Of a stretch of 64,000 nt of DNA, positions 20,471 through 33,667 are shown in pieces. How positions within the stretch are numbered: the first letter of the stretch is position 1; each line of letters opens with the position of its first letter. The position numbers were made by a program, and so were the translations under genes. The stretch comes from Littorina saxatilis (Eukaryota; Mollusca; Gastropoda; Littorinimorpha; Littorinidae): the NCBI RefSeq assembly GCF_037325665.1, contig NC_090260.1:27883633-27947632 (forward strand), written 5' to 3'. The notes below the pieces were generated by a model, which worked only from the letters and a program-made list of their open reading frames with translations, was not told where the DNA came from and did no database searches.

Positions 20471-23400
20471 AGGAACAACAGTTTATGTATGCGCGTATTG
20501 TGATGCAAAAAACGCAAATCAATAACTATTTGAACTGATACAAGCAGAAGATGACGAACCATTACATTCTCTCTCTCTCTCTCTCTTTATTTGTATAAAA
20601 TATTATGAAATATTTTGAAAGAAAAGGGTTGAAGTTATCACTTGTTCGCCATGTCTTGTTATCAGAATGTGTATCGATTATCAGTTTTAGAACGTGTCCA
20701 TAAGCAGTCTGCTTGTTAACGTTCTTAATGTTGTTACTGTTTAACCGTGTGTAGAAAGAAAATTCTTCTTAAACACGCGATTAAACCAACCAATTACACC
20801 TTCCGATCATATGTGTATCAATATTCTAACATTATTACAACATTTCTTGTACCTCAATTAATGTTTATCAGAAACCTACCGTTTTTGACGCTCATGCGAT
20901 CGACACTGCACCAGTAGGAGTTATGGTATAAAACAAGGAATATTCCAGATAGCTAAACAAAACAACCTGTTCAGGATAGATCATCGATTTCACTTTCTCC
21001 TCGTTTGTAAAAGTTACAAAGTTGGTTATGCATATTCTTAATTTTCATCGATTGTTTCAATTAGTACCTTATGTTTTGTTCGGTCGATTTTTGGTGTATC
21101 GGCCTTACTTGAGCGGTGATCATGTGACCCTGGTAAAATACATCATTGACCCGAAAAGTGAGCCAGATGGCCAAGCTGAGTGCCCTTAATGGCATAGCAA
21201 GTTTGAATGAAATGACACGGGAATGTTAGTTATCGTTAGATATGGCCGTCGCGATATAACCTTCGTGGTTGAAAACGACGTTAAACACCAAATAAAGAAA
21301 GAAAGTTAGATATGGCTGTTATATCCAGATTTATCAGTCACAATGTCGAGAAAGAAGGAATCATATTCGACCGAGGCCTGGGCTTTTTGAATTTTGTATT
21401 TATCCCTCAGTGTTGTGACGTACACTTCACCTTTTGTATCTTTACACAGTCATAAATTGTTAAGTTTGCCATAATACTTTTCTGTTTTTGTATGTAAACA
21501 CTATCTAGGGAGAGGGATGGATGTAAAAAACAAAACCTATTTTTGCTTATCTTTTACCCACGATAGTAAAAAAAAATCTAAACAACGAAGTGACTATGGT
21601 AAGATGAACAAAGTTAAAAAACAAAGAAATACTGTACTCACCGATACAAGAACGAGACAAAACGGTACGAATTTTCGCTTATGGAAGCTTCATCAGGAAA
21701 AACAAGAACACAAAAGACAACAAAAAGCAGACGCAACACGGAAAGAACAAGGTCTGAAAGAAAATGGAGGGGAAACACGATAGTAAAGATTTTGTCCTGT
21801 CTCTCTCATCGTCAGGTTACTTTCTAATCTCAGGGCTGTTGCAGTGTCAACCATTGTGTCTGCAGAAACTTTGCTTCCATTTGCTATGGTGTGGGCCCTC
21901 TTTCAAATTGTAGTCACAGTTATTTAGTTCGAAGGCGTTTGCTGCTGTTTTTTTAATTGTCACTCGTGGATTTTTCCCTGCTCTTTTGCTAATCTATTCA
22001 ACCCTCGTCGGTAAGACTTCAATTTTAATTTTTAGGACAAACTACTGCTTCTGAAGATTTGGCACACTGGTCCCTTTTCGTTATTTTTTCTCAGCTTTTC
22101 ACTCGTACTCAATTGTGTTCAGGGGAAATGTCTATGTCTAATGTGATCGTCTAAAGATGCGCAATATTAGTTGAGCTATGACGACTTCCTGCGATATATA
22201 CATTGATATAGGGTGCATTTTTCGTTTTAGTTTTGACTCGTAAAGGCGCTATAATGAAATTGAATGTTTTTACTTGGGGTACGATAGTGTTGCAATATTG
22301 TTTTGCTCAGTTAGTTCACATAACAATCAGGGTAAAATCTGACTAACAACATGCCTTTTAAAACCAGTCCTTCACAGTCTGGTTCCCCATCTGAATCCTG
22401 GTCATGATTTTACATGCGTGGAGACCATCCCCGATCTCTGACACATACACAAAAAGTCAACATTCGGACAGCTTGCTGTGTAACGATTTTGATGAATTAC
22501 TATCGCAGAATTTAAAAAAATTAACTCATTGCAAACATTCAATTCTGCAAATGTAGCTGCCAGGCTGTTGATTTTTGGTATGTGACTAAGTGGAGGGACG
22601 GCTTATCCCATGTAGAATAGCCATATGTAAGATAGTGAGCCAAATCGTTTTTAATTTTTTTTTTATATATATTCAGTTATTGGTTTTCATGCTATTTTAT
22701 TTTGTGTTTATTTTTTTTTAATCACCCCTACAGCATAAATGGCTGAGAACAGGAAGTAGAACTAAAAGAGGTGACTCGCCCAATTGACATGTCCCAATGA
22801 AACAAGATAAACAGTACTGATAAAGAACTGAGTAAAATCTGGTATTTCGGCTTGAAAATCAATTTTTCTTTCTTTACGATTGTACACATTTAATTTCTGG
22901 TGTTTCCAGTGCACCCTATATTCGAGTGGCATGCGTTATCTTATAAACAAGGTATTAACGCCTTCTTTTCTTTTTATTTCTCTCCTTTGGAGTCCTTGAG
23001 TTAACATTAAACCTATCATTGAACAAATATCATGTAACTTTTATTTTCTTTTTCTCAGTGGTAGACTAAAGGCATATATTCTGAAAAATGGGTAGGGGTA
23101 GAAAGAAGCACCACAGATAAACATTTAGCGCGTCAAGGGGTATTCATATTTTGTACTGTGGTTAAAAGAATATCCTACCTTGGATGTGAAAAGTTTAAGA
23201 AATTTCTTATCACGTTTACTCGGTTAATTTCATGTTAATAATGTTTTGTGCTTGGAATTTAATTCAAATGTGTATACACAGTTTTCTTTTTTCAATTTAC
23301 CTATAAAGTAACTGTATTTTGTGTTCTATTTTTTTGTTACTCTGTCAGTATTCTTCAGTTAGATGTGATCATTGTTGTGACAATATTTTGGTAATTGCTT

Positions 23401-24185
23401 CAGTAGCGCTTTTGGGACAAAGTCTGACACCCCATAATCAAGTGTCAGTCATTAGCTTAGAAATTAGCACTGTTTTGTTTGCTATTTCTGACCTTAGTAC
23501 TCTGTGAAGTTACAGAACAAAAATCACTGTTAAAATATTCTTGTCACTTTTTCAATGGTTTTACAATAACAGTACTGCATAATAGCATAAACACCACAAA
23601 GGAAACACGGGAAGGGCTGTGCTTTTACTATACACTGCACAAGTGAGACATTTAAAATGAAGCTGTATAGTTCGCAGGAAGACTCCTAACGGTACCATAA
23701 TTGGGGGTGGTCTGGTTTCTTTTACGTGTCTGCGAAGGTGCTGCGCTGGGGTAAAACCATACCGCTTATCAGTAAACAATGAAGAAAATATGTACTGTAG
23801 TGTTCAAACCTCTTAAATACATCAAGAAATCATTGGAACAAGGGTTTTCTAAATTGCTGGATTTGATATAAACGAATTTCAAACGACATTAGTGTAATTT
23901 TCTGTTTAAAGTTCTCACAGACTAGTACTCTGCAATATTTTTGTTTGTGAGTATGAAACGTACACTGAACTTATTCATGTACTCATTCATTTACAATTGT
24001 CTCAGGAACTTTATGCACAAAATGAAAACAAATGAAAGCTTGAATATTTTACAACTAGTAATAAGATCACTGAAAAGAAGACAACACCACAAGAATTACA
24101 CCACAAAATGTCAAATGGTAATATTTCACCCTTTCATTGTACTGAATATCTTAAAAATCGCATTTGCAAGTGACTTGCAGCACAA
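20471..24185. other. no gene seen; diverged intron-like repeats
   Basis: Mostly A/T-rich. 21246-21303 is a tail of the AAAGAAAG SINE family. About 22575-22640 is a piece of the 333 bp TTAA MITE family. Sequence at about 22740-23520 shares short ordered blocks with 25060-25600 and 26220-26380 (for example ATTAGCTTAGAAATTAGCAC vs ATTATCTTGGGAACTAGCAC), an old duplication around the end of gene M. Confidence 0.55.
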
Positions 24186-24296
24186 TTACTTCTCCATCGG
24201 CTCAGTTTGGTACTTTTCTTCAAGAGTAATGCCGCTCTGTTGACGGTCAGACCTTTCGAGATCGGGCACTGCATCGTGCAACTCTTTTCCCTGGAC
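24186..24296 (-). CDS. gene M, last exon
   Basis: Acceptor TTGTTGCACATTTCAG, then 36 codons and TAA. It ends [14 protein letters not shown] and is acidic and polar. It joins in phase 0 to the exon ending at 26420. No AATAAA was seen close downstream on the minus strand. Confidence 0.6.
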   Translation of the reverse strand, partial: VQGKELHDAVPDLERSDRQQSGITLEEKYQTEPMEK

Positions 24297-27200
24297 CTGA
24301 AATGTGCAACAAGAGGAAATCAGCACAAACCAAAAGCCTTCAATTATCAAGTAAAAGTAAAGGCCCATAAAATATAGATGAAGTTGGGGAATTCTTTCTT
24401 TCTTTATTTGGTGTTTAACGTCGTTTTCAACCGTTCAATGTTATATCGCGACGGGGAAAGGGAGGAGATGGGATAGAGCCACTTGTTAATTGTTTCTTGT
24501 TTACAAAAGCACTAATCAAAAAATTGCCCCAGGGGCTTGCAACGTAGTACAATATAATTATTACCTTACTGGGAGAATGAAAGTTTCCAGTACAAAGGAC
24601 TTAACATTTCTTACATACTGCTTGACTAAACTCTTTACAAACATTGACTATATTCTATACAGGAAACATTTAACAAGGGTAAAAGGAGAAACAGAATCCG
24701 TTAGTCGCCTCTTACGACATGCTGGGGAGCATCGGGTAAATTCTTCCCCCTAACCCGCGGGAGGTAGTTGGGGAATGAAAAAAACACGCTTTACCAGTTT
24801 TGTTGTATAATTATTGTGTTGGATACCTCTATAGTGTCATAATATGTTACCAGTATTTTTAAACGGTAGGTAACAAAGCAGTGATTCGGTCAGACACATA
24901 GTTATGTGGGTTCAAAGATTCATTTTTTTCTGCTCAAAAAGACCTGATTGCTTTTGAACAATATTTAGAAAAGATGTCACAGATCCTAGACTACACCTAC
25001 CCTTAGAATGTGTTTCAAGACATGATGTAAAATATTTGGATAGTTTAAAGCTGGAGTCTACCACTGAGAACAAGAAGTAGAATATTTTGTTTTTAGATAT
25101 TTCGCCAAATGGACGTGTCTTAAATTAAAAAAAATTAAAGTAGAAAGTCTTGACAACAAACTAATTAAAGCCAGGTATTAATGCTTGAAAATGGCTGTTT
25201 CGTGTGCACAATCAGATACCCCATACTCAGGTTTGACACATTATCTTAAAAATAAGGGTTTCACGCTTCCTTTTATTTATTTATTTTTCTAATCAGTCCG
25301 TAAACTTACATAAGTACTATCATTTAAAAATGTTATGTCTATTTTAATCACCTTTTCTCAGGCGTAGAGTAGATGCATGTTTTCTGTCAAAATGAGTAGA
25401 GTGTATGGGCCATGAACAGGATCCCTTACCTTGAATGTGAAGAAAAGGTTAAAAAATGTCTTACCACTTTTACCCCTTTGGTTTCATCATGTTTGTTTGC
25501 TTCAAATTTAGTTTCAAAAGTTGGTACAAAGTTGTTGCTATAAAAAAACAACTTACCAGCAAAGTTAAAATTGTGCTTGTGTTCTATATCGTTCCTCTAT
25601 CAAACTTTTAAAGGTACTGAACTTGTCAAATACAGGTGCACGGAGCCCCTGGGGCTTTTAGTCATACCTCAGGCAGCTATCCGTTAGAAGAACTACCAAG
25701 TTTCATTGACTTGCACCCAAAGAGTCAAGAACTGCGATTTTTTTACGAATTAATTTCGTACTCGGAACCGGCTGGTCTTGACCTATTTTTGGATCTAAAT
25801 TTAGATCAGGTAGATCACCACATCATGCACAAAAAGACACGTCACTAGCAAACTATGTCAGACGTCATCATGAGTTTGTGTAAAACAAAATGGAGGCCGG
25901 AATCACTCAGTTGAATCGAACTCCGACCAAATACCACGTAATAACTAGGTTAATTTATGCACTCGCGTGAACAAGAAACTGTCGAGCTTCACAGATGTCG
26001 TCGTTGGGTAGTTTTGGGTTTGTTTTACTACCATAGGAGGATTTTTAAACTGTAAATGCACTCAGCTGCAACAAAAACGCAAAACGAAGGCTGTGAGCTG
26101 CACTGTGCCTTTAAGGAAATGTTCATTTCATGATTGATTTTTTTAAACATATATATATATATATTCACACTTGAATCTAAAAATATTCATCATATAATTT
26201 TGTGTGTGTTTAAAAAGTCTGTTTTCAAGTACTCAAGTTTAAGTCATTATCTTGGGAACTAGCACGTGAAGCAGTATTTAACTTAGCTATTTCTAGCCTC
26301 AGCACTCCTACGACTTACAGAAACGTTTTTTTTTATATTGGTTTCACTTTTACAAGTGGTAGAATCCAGCCTTAATTAACCAGCAGAGTATCCTCGTAGC
26401 CTCTAGAACTTGCCATCACCTGGATAGACAACTGGGCAACTGGGTTTCCACTTGTGACACTGCTTCCATTGGAAGGTACCATGGAGTCGCCCGTGACCAT
26501 GTTTATCTCCAAGACAGCCTCCAGAGTGGACGATGGTGTACATTTATCAGGCGTTTCCAGGACCCAGGTAGCAGACGCAGGAAAGGTAGAACTCCCGCGC
26601 AGTATTTGAGAAATGTACAGCGGCTGAAATCAAAGGAAAAGATCTCTGATTTAATCTGTTTTCACACAATCTATTGTTGGTTAGGACTTTTGAGATTGTA
26701 TTTGTATTAAACGATAACCATTGATGTACTTTCCTGCTGAATGTCAGACTGGTTAACTCAAACTTTCTTTACTGTTTTCCTCGAAGCCCTGATTTACCTA
26801 CGCTTAGTAGATGCGTTTCTGTGTGTGGGTATGTTGATCTGTTTTATCAACATAAATCATCACCGTCAATTAACTCAAATGCATCCCTGTGTGACCGAGC
26901 CTTGGTCAACAAAGTGAATATCTTATCATTAATGGGATTTGATGAAGAAGTGACGAATTTATCATCAAACTTAAAAAAAAGACATCCCCAAAGTAGGCTT
27001 GTTGTGCTTGCCACAAATGAAAACACCACTGCCAGTTGTTCACAGACTCAAACGAAAATTTGGACCTGGGTTGAAAATATGAACAGAAGCATGTCTTCTT
27101 TACAAATAAAGACTGTCCGTTCAGAAGACCCATTAGGTCGACGGACAAGGGGTCAGAACAATGCGTCAAATAACAATAAAGTATGCATCAGTGTGCTTGA

Positions 27201-30200
27201 CACCATTGATTACATCCGTGCCAAATGTGTACACAAAGGTGTTGTTCATAGACCCTAAGGACAGAAGTTCAGTTAGACCTGGATTTTGAAAATAAGTTTG
27301 TCCAAATGTTCTGGTAACCAAAAGGTTTTTTGCTCATCAGACCTCTTTACGTTTTTCAAGACTATCGGAATGTCCATCGCCAAGGGTTCAGAACAATGCT
27401 TCAAATAAAGAAGACGTATGCAGTAGTACCTAAAAACCAAGGCCTGAAAATAGAACAGTACAGTTATCCGTCAATGTATTGAATTGTACAAAACCTGTTC
27501 TTCGGGTAGCCCCACGTCGCCATCTTGGGTAGTACAATGCTCCCAGCTGTCCTTTCCTTCACCGTACGGGCGCATGCGCACAAGGAACTTAACATCGGAA
27601 TCATTCGCTGCATCACATGGCACTGAAATCTGCTGCATGGCGATGATGTCATGAATGCTGTGTTCCTACACAGCAACACAAGTTTCTAATAAACATTATT
27701 TCAATCAGACACCCTCATTTTACTGGGTTTATCAAGAAAGAATTGGGGAAAGTTGCTTGAAATTCAAATACAACAGAAATAAAACAGAATTTGTTTCTGT
27801 ACCCGAGTCTGGCCCGTTACCTTAGTTTGTTAGAAAACTCAGAAATCGTGGAACTTCAAAAACAGTTAGATTTCTGACGTTTCAAAATTCAACATAAAGA
27901 ACAATAATGGTAAGTAATTTGAACAATTAATTGATGGCAAAATAAAGCATCATTTTTTCAATCAGAAACCATCACTTAAGTAAACATTGGCAAGCCAACG
28001 ATACTCGTATCATTTTTCGTACACTGTTAGTTTTTCTCAACTTGTTTTAGCAGTGTGCACTGCCATATTGTCACTGCTGACTGCTGACAAGAAAACTCTA
28101 GCTGAGCAGTCAGTGGCAAGATTACTCGTTTTACCACAAGAATTGTTTTCGGGAGGGGGCGATGGGGTAGGAATAGCAACAGAAAACCAATACAAACTTG
28201 TTTTGACATTTTGCACTGCAATTTTCTTCCACTCACCTTCCTGAAACCTGCATTCAGAAGGTTTTTGTCGCCTGCGTAGATGTCCACTCGACCAGTTTCG
28301 TGTCCCACAGGTGACCTGGACACGGTGCCCGTTGTGAGAAGAATGAGGGTTTGCTTCTTCACATTATCTTCACCGTTTCCTTGTTTTTGACCTCGATTTT
28401 TCAATGAAAAAGGTGAAGAGATTGGACAAACTTCTTCCATCCCCCGTGCAGCTGTCATGACCAATATGTTCCGGTCATCAGTTTTCCGCGAATTACTTTC
28501 CATTCCTTCCCATTGCCATCTCTGCGCTTTCCCCCCAGTACCCGAGTCTTTGCCAGATATGTTAGTCTCTTGGTTCGGTTTAAAATTGTTCTGCTGGTGT
28601 GATATTACTGGTGGAAATGTTTTCATAAAACCGTCATCCATTCTCCCAACACTCTTCCTCTGAAAGAAAGAGTTCAACAAAGAGATTAAATCATGTATCG
28701 TCGCACGAAGATGTCTCCAACATTTCACTTGGAATGGACTCTTAGTCTTCCAGGCATGTTAATGGAGAGACTAGCAAAATATTATGTGCTTTAAAGGTCT
28801 ACTATCTACGGAGCCGAATATTCAGAAGTTTCCTAGCAAATTACGTTTTAAACAATTAAGGATAATTTGCTGAGCTGAAACTATATACTCTTTATTATTA
28901 TTTGCTTAATACATTTTTAAGACTATGCTAATTAATTACGTGGATTTAAATTGGCAAGCAGGTTTCTTCGTCAACTGTCCCGTGTCAGGAGTCCAGATTT
29001 CGTTCGTCGTCATACCTTATTTAGTCTTAAAGGATGATCAAACACTAATGCATTCCTCGGGTGTGGTGTCATTCATTTAAACTCTAACCCGAACTCTGTA
29101 GCTCATTAGATCGTTTCCAAATATTGAACTCTCACAACAGTGCGTGAAATACTGCCTTATCTTAGAGTAAAAAGTGAGACCGAAATAAAAGTAGACCCCG
29201 GTAACAGAAAGAAGTGGAGACAGGAAACGCAAACACCAAAACACAGCCGTTTACACATTAAATAACAAAGCGCTCAAACACTTATTCTTAGGCATTCCTT
29301 GTGTGATGTGATTCCTTAGAACACCCAACCCGAACTGTATAGCCCTCATGAGCAGCCGGGTGCTCTCTGTGCACAGTGGTATTTTTTGTTTAAAGAATTA
29401 ATTTGGTGAAAGGCACTGGCGCCATTTTCGACAATCAATTCATAAAAATGCCAACTCACCACATCAAACAGCAAGGGTGTTAATATTGGTATGTTACCAA
29501 ACGGAGGGATGGTCTAGCTAATACCATGGCCAGATCTGACACAGTGAGGCTCATTTTTTTCACGAGGCAGAGTTGGCCTTTAATGTTAGGACACCTAACT
29601 CTTTGGTTAAAAGTGTAATATATTACCTGATTCTGAGCCTCTTTGGGAGCTCTCTCCTCTCTGAAAAAACCCCATACGAACGCATTAACAAACAATACTA
29701 TTGATCTTTCGCGTCAGCTTAAATAACTAAAAAGACAAAAACAAAAAGGCAAAGGAAAAACATAGTGATTAACAGTTGGTAGTGACAGTCAGCTCATTTA
29801 AGCATTGCAGATGAAAAGAAGATGACACACAGCTGTCATTTCTCAGTCTATACTTTTAGTCATTTATGTTGATCAATTTGTACAGCTCATTTAAGACATC
29901 TCAAAAAGTACATAAAATGTCAGCATTCAGAACAACGGCCAATAAGGCAAACACATTCTCATTCATTGTAAAAACAATGTTTCTGCTTTTCGCAAATACA
30001 TGTATATAAATAACTGGGCACACTTTTAGAGCAACTCACAAACACTATTATTTTCTAGGGCTTAACAAAAAATGAGGATGTGCATGTTACACTCATTTTT
30101 TTCTAGACTAGCAAAGAAAAACAACCAGCTGCACATGTGAGCAAACTCACAACCAACCAACCAAAGCATCAAGGCAGGCAGCGAGCAAACCAGACTGATT

Positions 30201-31113
30201 TTCCCAGATAAGAAAAACGCATTTGAATCTGTACACGTCCATGTTATGATTTTAAGATTATCATTGGAAACCAGCCACAAGAGTGTTGACAGGGAAAATT
30301 AAACAAATATTAGACATATTGTAATGAACTGGGAGATCTAGCAACAGTAAAGAAAGGTTGAAACACAAAGACAGGCAGGTCAAAGAGAAAATGATACTTA
30401 CATTCCTGAGCTGAGGCGCAGCGTGAAACTTATCTGAAATGAAGCAAATCATGTTTGAGTATGATCCTGGGTCTGAATCATCTCAGAAGGCAACCTTATG
30501 TCAAACAGCCTAGAGAATTCTGATGGCATGTTTTAACTGATATTTACTGTCACGATGCTCCAAGAAGAAAACAAGGCACTATCTTCGTCTTACATTAAGG
30601 ACATTTAATTAAAAGACACATTTTCCAAGTATCAGAGACAGAGCGTCGTAATTCATAAACACATTTCTTAGTTTCATGATTTGAAGACTTGGAGTTCTGA
30701 TAAATGTATTTAAACTCAATGCATGTTTTGCTATTATGGACCATTTCACTGATAAAGATCTACCAGGTAAGCGCAGTATACTGTAAAACGTAGATATGTT
30801 CATTATTTTGTGAAAAGTCAATGGTGACTGCACTGATGTGATAACATTGTCTTCCTCGTGATTTGTAAAAAATGTGTCAAGCTTCATGCTTTATTCTCTG
30901 TATCAAATGATGACCTATGAATGTCATACACAATGTCATATTTGGATTGGGAACACTCTTTATCATCGATTTATACACTGACTTTCGCGCTATTCATATT
31001 TGTAAGAGACAAATATTAATTCTGCGTAAGCACATTACTCCAAAGCATACAGAAAGTAAACCATTTCTGAGGACTTTCTGGACATTTGTCAGCACAAAAC
31101 AATACTTGAGTGA

Positions 31114-31175
<62 letters not shown>

Positions 31176-33627
31176 GGGAGGGGGCAGTTAAAAAGAATTT
31201 AAATAGAAAAAACCCTTTGTCATCATGAACAAGTACCATTCTACACATTCTCAAACTACATTGAGAGAAATCATTCGGCAGTGACATTTGGCGGCAAAGT
31301 ACCATGGTAACATATTAAGTAGTTTACAAAGATCTTAAAGGCCCACTCCGCCTCGTGAAACAGTCCCCCTCACTGTCCCAGATCTAGTCGGGCTTTAATT
31401 TGCGATTAGACTAATCCTCTACTTGGTCACATACCAAACATGACAGTCTGGTGCTCTCTGTGCACAGTGGTTATTTTTTGTTTAAAGAATTAATTTGGCA
31501 AAAGGCACTGGCGCCTTTTTCGACAATCAATTCATAAAAATGCCAACTCACCACATCAAACAGCAAGGGTGTTAACATTGGTATGTTACCAAATGGAGGG
31601 ATGGTCTAGCTAATACCATGGCCAGATCTGACACAGTGAGGCGCACTGTTTTCACGAGGCAGAGTGGGCCTTTAATGTTAGGACACCTAACTCTTTGGTT
31701 AAAAGTGTAATATATTACCTGATTCTGAGCCTCTTTGCGAGCTCTCTCCTCTCTGAAAAAACCCATACGAACGCATTAACAAACAATACTATTGATCTTT
31801 CGTGTCAGCTTAAATAACCAACAAAAACAAACAAAATAAGGCAAAGGAAAAACATAGTGATTAACATTTGGTAGTGACAGTCAGCTCATTTATGCATTCC
31901 ACATGAAAAGAAGATGACACACAGCTGTCATTTCTCAGTCTATCTCTCCAGTAATTTATGTTGATCAATTTGTACAGCTCATTTAAGACATCTCAAACAG
32001 TACATAAAATGTCAGCATTCAGAACAACGGCCATTAAGGCAAACACATTCTCATTCAGTGTAAAAACAATGTTTCTGCATTTCGCATATACATGTATATA
32101 AATAACTGGGCAGACTTTTAGAGCAACTCACAAACACTATTATTTTCAAGGGCTCCACAAACAATGAGGATGTGCATGTAACACTCATCTTTTCCAAGAC
32201 TAGCAAAGAAAAACAACCAGCTTCACATGTGAGCAAACTCGCAACCAACCAACCAAAGCATCAAGGCAGGCAGCGAGCAAACCAGACTGCTTTTCCCAGA
32301 TAAGAAAAACGCATTTGAATCTGTACATGTTATAATTTTAAGATTATCATTGGAAACAAGCCTCAAGAGTGTTGACAGGGAAAATAAAATAAAATCAAGA
32401 ATATTGTAATGAACTGGGAGATTTTGCAACAGTAAAGAAACATTGAAGCACAAAGAGAGGCAGGTCAAGGAGAAAGTGAAACTTACGAAGTACACACAAC
32501 CATGATATAGGACACCTGAAATTTAAAAAAATCATATATGGTTATGTCGCTGTGTGTGAATCATCAGAGGAGGCAACCTGCTGTCATACAGCATTGGGAA
32601 ACTGATGCGGGTTTGAACAGATATTTACTTTCACGATGCTCAAAGAAAAAATGCACTTATTTGTCTTATAATGAGGACACTTCAGCAATGAACACAAAGA
32701 CACATACTGGTCGATCGACAATCAGACCAAAACTGCATGACTCAAAACTTGTCAATGTACTTCTTTTTTGGAGAAATCTGAAAGAGTTTGTGTTTATTTT
32801 TCAAATATCACGGACAGAGCCCGTAGGTCAAACGCAAATGTCCTCAGTTTTCTGACACGAAGTTTATGAGTTCTGATAATTGTATTTAAACTCACTGCAC
32901 GTTTTCGTGATAATATGATCCAATTCACTAATAATGATCAAGCAGGTCAGCGCATCATACTCATGACCGTAAAGCGCGTACATGTTCATTTGTGAAAAGT
33001 CAATTTTGACTGATATGATAACATTGTCTTACTCATGAATGCTATTCACACTATGCTATTTTCCACTGAGGAAACTTCATCAATGAACACAAAGACACAG
33101 GCAGATCGACCGACAGTCCGACCAAAGTTGTATGACTAAAATACTTGTTTATGTACTTCTTCTGTTGATAGATCTTACAGAGTTTGTGTTTATTTTACAA
33201 ATATCACAGACAGAGCTTGTAGTTCAAACACAAATTTCCTCAGTTTCCTGACTCGAAGTTTGTGAGTTCTGATAATTGTATTTAAACTCACTGCACTTGA
33301 GTGTGTGGTAATATGGTCCAATTCACCAATGAAGAACTGCCAGGTAAACGCATTATACTGTAAAACGTGTTTATGTCCATTTGTGAAAAGTCAAAGTTGA
33401 CTGATGTTAAGTATTGTCTTCCTCATGCTTTTTGACCAATGAACGTCATGCACTCTATTTGGATTGGCAACACTCTTTCTCGTCGATTTACACACTGACT
33501 TTCGCGCTATTCATCTTTTTTTAAGAGACCAATAGTAAATCTGAGTCAGCACATTACTCCTAAACATGCAGAAAGTAAACCATTTCTAAAGACTTTCTAG
33601 GCATTTCTCAGCACAAAACAATTACTT

Positions 33628-33667
<40 letters not shown>

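Noticed and set aside
21517-21783. 88-codon Lys/Gln-rich plus frame
   Set aside because: Composition follows the A-rich sequence; no splice or start context.
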